Below are positions 1 through 6,579 of a stretch of 17,557 bases of DNA, piece by piece; within the stretch, counting starts at the first letter, position 1; every line of letters begins with the position of its first letter. Under the pieces are notes generated by a model. That model saw nothing but the letters and a program-made list of their open reading frames with translations, was not told where the DNA came from and did not search any database. This stretch comes from Granulicella sp. Its GTDB lineage: Bacteria; Acidobacteriota; Terriglobia; Terriglobales; Acidobacteriaceae. The DNA lies in the NCBI GenBank assembly GCA_003133205.1, contig PKWK01000097.1, positions 1-17,557 of the forward strand, read 5' to 3'. The position numbers were made by a program, and so were the translations under genes.

Positions 1-64
1 CGTCAAGTAAATACCCCTATTGAGGGTTGATCGGGCAATGATTCGCACAAGCTGATAATACCAC

Positions 65-192
65 GCTCCCATTTTGGGAGCAAACTACCCGCCCGCACCC
101 TCGAAGGGTCGTGCAGAGGAACCCTGCGGGCACCCTGGAAACGACCTCGCGGCATCAAGACAGATAGCGGGGCTGGGGTTCCGTGGGGAACC
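65..192. repeat. Cluster of short hairpins upstream of the mobC-like gene (possible oriT remnant)
   Basis: Three perfect short inverted repeats lie in the roughly 160 bp before the mobC-like start. They are GCTCCC/GGGAGC around a 5-nt loop (65-81), ACCCT/AGGGT around CGA (97-109), and GGTTCC/GGAACC around GTGG (177-192). Small relaxosome proteins such as MobC are often encoded beside the origin of transfer, and oriTs carry inverted repeats next to the nic site. The oriT reading rests only on this position and on the hairpins; no nic consensus was recognised. Confidence 0.3.
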
Positions 193-225
193 TCGGGGAA
201 ACCTGCTCGGGATGGAGGGCGAAGC

Positions 226-673
226 ATGGCGAAGGGCGACACAGAATACCTGGCGGCACAGGCCGCGAAGCGGGCGGAGTTCCGGGTGCATCACGTCGGG
301 ACGAAGCTCAACGAGCGGGAGCTGGGGGCGCTGGAGGGGCTGCCGGCGAAGCGGAGCCAGACGCAGGGCGAGTTCATCCGTGGCTTGATCCTCGCGGAGA
401 TCGAGCGCGACCGGGAGGGTGTGCGGGCGAGCGTGGAGCTGGAGGAGATCACGCCGGCCGGTGCGGCTGCTGCTCATCAACCTGCTGCGTCCCGTGGCGA
501 CGGGGCAGCCGATGCCGGAGAAGACCTTCGACGGTTACATCGCCGAGGTGAAAAAGCGCAAAGCCGATGCCGCCCAGGGCATCGCAAAAGACCACGCGGC
601 GCGGGCTGAGCATCGCTGGCGAACTATCCTCCGCTGCGCAGTCCGTCAAGGCTCTGCGATGAACGCGCCTTAG
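226..673 (+). pseudogene. MobC-like relaxosome accessory protein, frameshifted
   Basis: The first frame starts at ATG 226 (MAKGDTEYLAAQ) and gives a compact basic N-terminus with a ribbon-helix-helix look: a short strand (TKLNERELGAL) and then a helix ending in GEFIRGLILAEIERD. This resembles the RHH region of plasmid mobilisation MobC proteins, which help a relaxase nick oriT. Near 445-460 the frame becomes low-complexity (alanine/arginine-rich). The natural-looking sequence continues in the next frame as RLLLINLLRPVATGQPMPEK, followed by a lysine-rich helix, and stops at 673. A net one-base shift therefore splits one gene of about 148 codons. No relaxase gene follows. The RHH/mobilisation assignment is moderate; the frameshift is well supported by the change in amino-acid character. 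A sequencing error or programmed frameshifting cannot be excluded. Confidence 0.5.
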
Positions 674-693
674 CTCTGGGCTAGGTCAGGTCA

Positions 694-715
694 GGTTCGA
701 TCCCGTCTCTTGCCA
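694..715 (+). other. tRNA 3'-end-like fragment (possible attachment site)
   Basis: The sequence reads GGTTCGATCCCGTC, a T-loop with its 3' stem, then seven bases TCTTGCC and A. This is the layout of a tRNA 3' end: TTCGATC loop, CCGTC stem, acceptor strand and discriminator base. The 5' T-stem strand just upstream (TCAGG) pairs at only two of five positions, and no matching 5' acceptor GGCAAGA precedes it. It cannot be a whole tRNA gene. Many integrative elements insert at tRNA 3' ends and leave such a partial copy. A chance match is possible over 22 bp. Confidence 0.35.
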
Positions 716-756
716 CGATCTTTTCAATCACATACGGAAACAAGCAGAAGAACGTT

Positions 757-777
757 ACCCGCATTTCACCCGCATTT
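757..777 (+). repeat. Tandem direct repeat ACCCGCATTT, two copies, 11-bp period
   Basis: ACCCGCATTT occurs at 757-766 and again at 768-777, separated by one C. It lies 41 bp past the tRNA-like fragment. Short directly repeated arm-type sites near a core are typical of tyrosine-recombinase attachment regions. That role is inferred; the repeat itself is exact. Confidence 0.6.
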
Positions 778-1149
778 GATTGCCGCTGGAGTGTTCGGGG
801 TTGAATTTCTGTGCTTTGTTACGGTAGCTTTTCGCGCCGTGACGCGGTGTGCGTTTCGGTTCTTGGGGTGTTGGGGTCGTTGGCAGGGTTGGGCCTCGAC
901 GGCATGAGGTTGCCGGAGAAGGACGCGGTGGGTGTTCGGTGGTGTATGGCTGGCGGCGGGATTCCGAGCGAAGGAGCAGCAGACATCGGCACCAATCCAT
1001 TTCAGGCATCAACCGTTGTGCCATAGGCGCAAGTGCAAACCTGACCGCCCGATCCGCCATGTCGGCGAACGGGTACTCGATTGGGATGAGATTCAACGGA
1101 TGCGACCAGACTTCGTCTCGCTCATAAAGCGGCTGCACATCGGTCCGGG

Positions 1150-1170
1150 CAAGCGGAAAGTTTCCGCTTG
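1150..1170. promoter_or_regulatory. 21-nt perfect inverted repeat overlapping the receptor promoter -35
   Basis: The arms CAAGCGGAAA (1150-1159) and TTTCCGCTTG (1161-1170) are perfect reverse complements around one central G. The right arm runs into the TTGACA box at 1168-1173. There is no T-tract after it, so it is unlikely to be a terminator. A second operator, or a hairpin left from the upstream element, are the likely readings. Confidence 0.5.
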
Positions 1171-1197
1171 ACACTCCTCTGCCTAAGCAGCTACCTT
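1168..1197 (+). promoter_or_regulatory. Candidate sigma-70 promoter for the uptake cluster
   Basis: A perfect TTGACA -35 (1168-1173) is followed after 18 bp by TACCTT (1192-1197), a weak -10 matching TATAAT at three positions. Transcription would begin near 1204, leaving a leader of about 215 nt before the receptor ATG. The placement is supported by the LacI-type operator, which lies immediately downstream where it would block initiation. Confidence 0.45.
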
Positions 1198-1206
1198 CCA
1201 ATGTCA

Positions 1207-1220
1207 TAGAAACGTTTCCA
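1207..1220. promoter_or_regulatory. LacI-family operator
   Basis: The 14-mer TAGAAACGTTTCCA contains the perfect 10-bp palindrome GAAACGTTTC with a central CpG. It matches the general LacI/PurR/CcpA-type pattern TGNAANCGNTTNCA at nine of ten specified positions, with A for G at 1208. It lies just past the predicted -10 of the promoter before the TonB-dependent receptor gene, a classic repressing position. The LacI-family protein encoded at 9847-10875 is the obvious candidate to bind it. I saw no second copy before the other genes of the cluster. Confidence 0.65.
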
Positions 1221-1420
1221 CCAAAATATCCACGGAGAAGTTACGGATGCTTCGACAATATGCCAATAGGACCCCAATCTAAGCTGCCAGGGTGCGGCTA
1301 ATGCCGTCCGCATGGAAAGCTTTCTATGATACAGGGCTATGTGTTACAGGTTTTGAAAACGCAAGGATCTTAAACTTCGGAAGCGGCAAGGCAAAGCTGG
1401 TTCTGCTTGCAGGAGAAGTC

Positions 1421-4400
1421 ATGAATCGAAACTATTGGATACTATTTTTCACGGCCTGGATCGTCCTCGTGAGCGGGACGATCCAAGCGAACGCGCAGGC
1501 CGTGTCGATTGGGCAGATCAACGGTCGTGTGACGGATGGCTCCGGCGCGGTCATACCGCGGGCCAAGGTCCAGGCAACGCAATTGGATACCCATACGGTG
1601 CACGATGCGGAGGCCGGCGACCAGGGAGAGTTTGTCTTCAATAGCCTACCTATCGGGTCGTACGAGCTGAGCATCAGCGCGCCCGGGTTCAAGGAATACC
1701 GGCGTCCCCGCATCGACCTCCACGTCGGCGACAACACCCAGATCAATGCAACGCTCTCAGTGGGCGAGGTCAATGAAGTCGTGACCGTCTACACGGCGAC
1801 AAGCACGGTGGATACTACGGACAACACCATCCGGCAGGTGATCGGTCAGGCGCCCATCGTCGACCTTCCTTTGAATGGACGGCAGCCCACGCAACTGGTG
1901 CTTCTCTCGGGCGCATCCATCACGGTGCCCTCCACCGCCACCGGTGACATCAATACCAGCAAGAACTTCTACAGTTCCACCACGATCTCCGTCGCGGGCG
2001 GGCAGGCAAACGGAACCAACTACATACTCGATGGTGGCGACAACAACGATCCGATGACGAACGTGAATCTGCCGTTCCCGTTCCCAGAGGCGTTGCAGGA
2101 GTTTAGTGTTGACACAAGCACGCTGCCTGCTCAGTACGGCCTTCATCCGGGCGGTGTCGTCAACATCGTCACGCGCTCGGGTTCCAACAGCTTTCATGGA
2201 GATGCATTCGAGTACATCCGCAACTACGCTGTCAACGCCCGCAATTACTTCGCTACGACCACGGACAGCCTAAAGCGCAACCAGTTTGGCGGTGACATCG
2301 GCGGGCACATCGTTCGCGACAAGCTCTTCTTTTTCACGGGATATCAGGGGACGCGCAACCAGCAGAGCCCCACCTCCATCAGTTACGTGCCGACGCCGGC
2401 GATCTTGCAGGGTAACTTCAGTACGTTTGAATCTGCAAGCTGCGTGGCAAGCGGCAGTCGTACGCTCATCAATCCCAGCACCGGCCAGCCGTTTTCTCCG
2501 GCGAACCAGATTCCGACATCTTCCTTCAGCCCGCAGGCAGTGGCTTTGACCAAGTATCTTCCGCAAACGAGCGACCCCTGCGGAAAAGTCCTCTACAGCA
2601 TCCCCACCACGGGAAATGAGGACCAGATCCTTGGGCGAATCGATTCCGTCATCAGCAGCAAGCAGTCTCTCTTCGGCCGCTACTTCTTCGATGACTATCG
2701 GAATCCGGGCGTCTTCCAGAACAACAACCTCTTGCTCACCACCCGGGCGGGCAATCTCGAACTGGCACAGTCATTTACGCTTGGGCACACGTATGCCTTC
2801 ACGCCAAACACGGTGAACTCTCTCCATCTGACAATCACGCGGCTTCGCAATAATCGAGGACCTGCTTCCAATGTGATCAACCCTGGAGCCCTGGGAGTCA
2901 ACTCCTACGATTATCTGCCGAACAACTTGCAGGTCACGGTCGGAAGTCTGTTCAGCGTCGGATGCGGCAGCTGTTCACCGGCCCACATCAACCGCGATGA
3001 ATTGCAGGTCGCGGACGATGTGAACCTAGTTCACGGTCCTCATTCCTTCGTCTTCGGCGTGGATGTCATCCGCGCCCGGCTGAACAGCCTGACTCCCTCG
3101 GATGCAAATGGCAACTTCACCTTCAACGGAACCTTCACTTCCGATGCGATGGCAGACTTCCTGTTGGGCAACCTGAGTAATTACGACCAGAGTGCACCAC
3201 TGGCCACCAACTACCGCGGCACCTTCTACGGCTTCTATGGCCAGGATACGTACAGGGTGACGCACAAGCTGACGATCAACGCGGGACTGCGCTGGGAGCC
3301 GTATACGCCGGCCACAAATACGAACGGGCTGGGCGCAGACTTCAGCATGAGCGCTTATACCGCGAACCAGATCAGTTCCGTATACGTCAACGCGCCGCCG
3401 GGAGTGAGCTATTACGGCGATCGAGGCGTCTCCAAGTCGTTGACGCATAACTATTGGCCGAATTTCTCTCCACGTATCGGTGTCATTTATGTGCCCGGGG
3501 CAGAAGCACACGATACATTCCGCGCCGGCTTCGCGATCCTGACAGACACGCCCGAGTTATATTTCGCGCAGCACTCGGTCTCCAGTCCCCCGTTTGCGGA
3601 TTCCATCTACCTCACGGCGCCGGCCGGAGGCTTTGCGAATCCGTGGGGCGGCTACGCTGGCGGAAACCCTTTTCCAATCGCTTTTCCGCCGTCGAAAACC
3701 GCACCGTTCCCAACCTTCGGCCAGTACGTCGCGTATCCGCCAGACGTTTTGATACCAACCCACGTCGCGGAGTGGAACGTCAGCTATGAGCACCAGTTCC
3801 CTGACGGCTTCCTGCTCAAGGCGACCTACCTTGGAAATTCGACGACTCACATCCTCGGTTCGGATGAACTGAATCCCGCGCAGTACATTCCCGGCATGTG
3901 CGGAGCGACTGCCTGCTCGACGACGGCCAACACCAATCAGCGGCGAATCCTGAACACGATGAATCCCAACGCGGCCAACAAGTTTGGTGACGTCGAAGAG
4001 TTGTCCAGCGAGGGGAACGCATCGTACAACGCCTTCCTAGTGACAGCCGAGCGTCGCCTGGCGAACGGCTTCACGCTGCTTACGAACTACACCTACTCGC
4101 ATTGCCTGAGCGATCTGGACTTCTCCGGTGATCCGTACCAGCCGATCTACGAACAGCCGTTCAATCGCGCGGCCGACTACGGTAGCTGCTCATTCGACGT
4201 GCGCCATCTGTTCAACACATCGATTGTCGCCCGGAGTCCTGAAGTGGGTTCGAAGTTCACCAGGCTTCTGCTCGGCAACTGGCAGATGGCTCCGCTGATC
4301 CGCTACCAGAGTGGGCTACCGGTCAATATCCTGACAGGGACCGACCGTTCTCTCTCGGGGCAGAATCTGGATCGGCCCAACCAAGTTCTCTCCGACATCT

Positions 4401-4711
4401 ACACCGTGAACCGGGGACCGCGTTCATGGGTGAATCCAGCAGCCTTCACCCCGAATGCCCTGGGAACCTTTGGGAATCTGTCGCGTAATGCCGCACGCGG
4501 ACCGGGCTATTTTGAATTTGACGCTGCGGTGGATCGCCTCTTTCCCATCCACGAAACTCTCAACGGGGAACTGCGCCTGGATGTGTTCAATGTTCTCAAC
4601 TGGGTCAACTTCGGGAATCCGAACGGAACCCTATCCAGTTCAAACTTCGGCAAAATCACAACCGCCAACGACCCGCGCATTCTTCAACTTGCGGTGAAGT
4701 TGCATTTCTAA
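1421..4711 (+). CDS. TonB-dependent receptor, Oar-like, with carboxypeptidase-regulatory-like domain
   Basis: This outer-membrane active transporter or porin-like receptor is powered through TonB. I chose ATG 1421 because AGGAGA lies 5 nt upstream and a signal peptide begins there: MNRN, a hydrophobic stretch at residues 5-19, and a likely cleavage after ANAQA near residue 27. The frame is open upstream to 1292, but those 43 codons would sit in front of the signal peptide. Residues of about 30-115 form a CarbopepD_reg-like beta domain (INGRVTDGSGAVIPRA; NSLPIGSYELSISAPGF). Next comes a plug-like region at about 135-250 (VDLPLNGRQ; YILDGGDNND; GGVVNIVTRSGSN). The rest is a large beta-barrel ending in the aromatic C-terminus LQLAVKLHF. 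At 1096 aa it is normal for the Oar-like family. It is the first gene of the cluster, directly behind the promoter and operator. The substrate cannot be read from sequence, but a saccharide is likely from the neighbours. Confidence 0.93.
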   Translation: MNRNYWILFFTAWIVLVSGTIQANAQAVSIGQINGRVTDGSGAVIPRAKVQATQLDTHTVHDAEAGDQGEFVFNSLPIGSYELSISAPGFKEYRRPRIDLHVGDNTQINATLSVGEVNEVVTVYTATSTVDTTDNTIRQVIGQAPIVDLPLNGRQPTQLVLLSGASITVPSTATGDINTSKNFYSSTTISVAGGQANGTNYILDGGDNNDPMTNVNLPFPFPEALQEFSVDTSTLPAQYGLHPGGVVNIVTRSGSNSFHGDAFEYIRNYAVNARNYFATTTDSLKRNQFGGDIGGHIVRDKLFFFTGYQGTRNQQSPTSISYVPTPAILQGNFSTFESASCVASGSRTLINPSTGQPFSPANQIPTSSFSPQAVALTKYLPQTSDPCGKVLYSIPTTGNEDQILGRIDSVISSKQSLFGRYFFDDYRNPGVFQNNNLLLTTRAGNLELAQSFTLGHTYAFTPNTVNSLHLTITRLRNNRGPASNVINPGALGVNSYDYLPNNLQVTVGSLFSVGCGSCSPAHINRDELQVADDVNLVHGPHSFVFGVDVIRARLNSLTPSDANGNFTFNGTFTSDAMADFLLGNLSNYDQSAPLATNYRGTFYGFYGQDTYRVTHKLTINAGLRWEPYTPATNTNGLGADFSMSAYTANQISSVYVNAPPGVSYYGDRGVSKSLTHNYWPNFSPRIGVIYVPGAEAHDTFRAGFAILTDTPELYFAQHSVSSPPFADSIYLTAPAGGFANPWGGYAGGNPFPIAFPPSKTAPFPTFGQYVAYPPDVLIPTHVAEWNVSYEHQFPDGFLLKATYLGNSTTHILGSDELNPAQYIPGMCGATACSTTANTNQRRILNTMNPNAANKFGDVEELSSEGNASYNAFLVTAERRLANGFTLLTNYTYSHCLSDLDFSGDPYQPIYEQPFNRAADYGSCSFDVRHLFNTSIVARSPEVGSKFTRLLLGNWQMAPLIRYQSGLPVNILTGTDRSLSGQNLDRPNQVLSDIYTVNRGPRSWVNPAAFTPNALGTFGNLSRNAARGPGYFEFDAAVDRLFPIHETLNGELRLDVFNVLNWVNFGNPNGTLSSSNFGKITTANDPRILQLAVKLHF

Positions 4712-4823
4712 CAACAGGTTCCACAGATTGTGCTTCCATGGCTCTGTAGGAATCGGACGGCACAACACTCACACGACGCCATACGCAAATCAGCAGCTAC
4801 ACCCACCCGCACTGGAGGATACA

Positions 4824-6530
4824 TTGAAGCAATACAAGACGCGCGCCCTTGAAGTCCATGATTTCGTCCGAATCTGGGATCTTGCAGAAGTTCGGAGGCG
4901 CCTCGCCTTCATGGTAGCCAACGACATGAATGCGCTCGTACTCCATGAGCCAGGGATCGTCGACAAGCTCGTCTTTCCCGCCCAGTTTCTGGGCGGTGAG
5001 TCCCGCGGTGAGAACCTCTTCGAGCTGTACCAGCAGATCGATCACAATATTTACTACTATGCGTTACGTGAGAACCTAAATCCGTTCCGGCGCGACTATC
5101 TTACGCAGCTGATCGCTGAAGCACGGGATGCGGGGATCGACGTGTACCTGGAAGACAAGGAGCTGTGGTTCAAGGACTTCATCCTGAAGAGCCACCCTGA
5201 AATCCTGAAAAACGGTGTCTTCTGTCCGAGCAAGAGCTTCTGGTGGGAGGATTTTCTACCGGCAAAGTACCGCGAACTCTTCATCATGCTTCCTGACCTA
5301 GCCGGGGTGGTAACTTCCTTTGGCACGGGGGAGAGCAGGCTCGCCATCAGCAACATGTTTGCGTGCGATTGCGAAGAGTGCAAGAACATCAATCCCGCGA
5401 CCTGGCATCGCAACATGGTCCGTGGAATGTACGGTTCGTTCCGCGATGCCGGCAAGAAGCTAGTCATCCGTGACTTCATCTACCAGAAGGAGGAGCAGGA
5501 CCAGTTCGCGCAGGCGCTTGAGATTCTCCCTATCGAGATTGCGTTGTCCTTGAAGAACACACCCCATGACTTCTATCCCACCTTCCCGGACAACCCGCTG
5601 ATTGGCAAGGTTGGCAGCCGCGAACAGTGGATCGAGTATGACGTCTACGGGCAGTACTTCGGCTGGGGCATCGCTCCCAGCATCATGACCGATGACCTGA
5701 CGCATCGCCTGCAATACGGTCTGGAGAACAACGTCAGCGGTTACATCATGCGCACAGACTGGGAGGGAGTGCAGGACTACTCCTGCTTCGATACCGCGAA
5801 CCTCATCAACCTCTATGCAGCGGCAATTCTGGGCAGGAACCCGGACGCCGAGAAGAGGGAGATCTATACCCGCTGGATTGTCGAGGAGAAGCTTACTGCG
5901 GAAACCACGTCGCCCAAGGCCCTGAAGGATTGCGTGGACTGGGCGATGAAGGTGATGGAACAAACCTGGCCGCTGATGAAGAAGACAGCCTTCGTGAATG
6001 GCACGGTCTTTTCTGACAACAGCGCATTCCACGTCAATCTTGGTCAGCCGACCTGGGTCGCAGAGACGCATCACAGCCTGAAGAACTGGCAGACCGGAGC
6101 CAAGGATGCCCTGGCGATGGATGACGACAACGTGCGTGCCATCCTGACCGAGAAGGATGAAGCCCATCAATTGACGAAGGCTCTCTTCGAACAAGTATCC
6201 GAGGGCAATCCCGGATTCAAGCAGGAGGTCTATGACGATCTCGTGCAGCGCTTCGACTTCTTCCGTGTGTACGCCGAGGGTTTCCGTCTGACGACGCGGA
6301 TTTATATCTTCGGCAGATTGTTAGAAGAGAGGAAGGACAATCCTCCCAGCTTCCTTTCACAGTCTTTGCCTGAACTGCTGGAAGATGGCATTAGCCAGTT
6401 GAAAGAGTACCAGGCGAAGCTGACGGCCTCGGGCTACTTCAGAAGCTATCCCGCCAATGTGCTGCTTGGATACGAGCGCCTCTCCTGCTACTTGAAGGAT
6501 GCGCAACGGAGGCTGACAGCAGCATCCTGA
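4824..6530 (+). CDS. Putative cytoplasmic glycoside hydrolase-like protein (distantly GH67/GH115-like)
   Basis: About 568 aa from TTG 4824. I chose this start because GGAGG lies 5 nt before it and the conserved-looking sequence begins directly after; an in-frame ATG at 4728 has no ribosome binding site and adds 32 low-complexity residues. There is no signal peptide, so it should act in the cytoplasm. The N-terminal half alternates strands and helices like a TIM barrel (RIWDLAEVRRRLAFMVANDM; NALVLHEPG; AGIDVYLEDKELWF). A GTGES segment carries an acidic residue at E170, and a CxCxxC motif follows at residues 181-186. Later text (WIEYDVYGQYFGWG; DTANLINLYAAAILGRNPDA) recalls the C-terminal part of GH67 alpha-glucuronidases, including the 'aNLYAfGrlaWNP' region. 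The final 150 residues are helical. Family placement is by resemblance only, and the catalytic residues are not assigned. It follows the receptor by 112 bp and probably acts on the imported compound. Confidence 0.6.
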   Translation: MKQYKTRALEVHDFVRIWDLAEVRRRLAFMVANDMNALVLHEPGIVDKLVFPAQFLGGESRGENLFELYQQIDHNIYYYALRENLNPFRRDYLTQLIAEARDAGIDVYLEDKELWFKDFILKSHPEILKNGVFCPSKSFWWEDFLPAKYRELFIMLPDLAGVVTSFGTGESRLAISNMFACDCEECKNINPATWHRNMVRGMYGSFRDAGKKLVIRDFIYQKEEQDQFAQALEILPIEIALSLKNTPHDFYPTFPDNPLIGKVGSREQWIEYDVYGQYFGWGIAPSIMTDDLTHRLQYGLENNVSGYIMRTDWEGVQDYSCFDTANLINLYAAAILGRNPDAEKREIYTRWIVEEKLTAETTSPKALKDCVDWAMKVMEQTWPLMKKTAFVNGTVFSDNSAFHVNLGQPTWVAETHHSLKNWQTGAKDALAMDDDNVRAILTEKDEAHQLTKALFEQVSEGNPGFKQEVYDDLVQRFDFFRVYAEGFRLTTRIYIFGRLLEERKDNPPSFLSQSLPELLEDGISQLKEYQAKLTASGYFRSYPANVLLGYERLSCYLKDAQRRLTAAS

Positions 6531-6579
6531 CGCCGCTGCGGTTCCCTTTAAATGCACGACCATCACCAAGGAGGAGATT

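Larger units (their letters stand above)
674..1149. other. Intergenic region without a supportable gene
   Basis: Open frames exist on both strands here, but they have skewed composition (runs of Arg, Pro and Thr), no ribosome binding site and no recognisable domain. The stretch holds a tRNA-3'-end-like sequence and a tandem 11-bp repeat near its left edge, listed separately. It is probably the scar between a decayed mobile element and the sugar-uptake cluster. Confidence 0.5.

Noticed and set aside
694..715. A complete tRNA gene
   Set aside because: Only the 3' third is present. The 5' T-stem strand does not pair, and no acceptor or anticodon arm is found upstream.
755..1207. A 150-codon open frame on the minus strand between the mobC-like remnant and the receptor gene
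   Set aside because: It has no ribosome binding site and biased composition (Arg/Pro/Thr-rich second half), it covers the receptor promoter and operator, and no domain is recognisable.
1350..1360. GTTTTGAAAAC palindrome in the receptor leader as a second LacI operator
   Set aside because: The centre is a single G rather than CpG and the flanks do not match the LacI pattern. It is AT-rich enough to arise by chance.
1292..1420. Extending the receptor gene 43 codons upstream to position 1292
   Set aside because: This would place non-hydrophobic sequence before a clear signal peptide, and the start at 1292 has no ribosome binding site, whereas ATG 1421 does.
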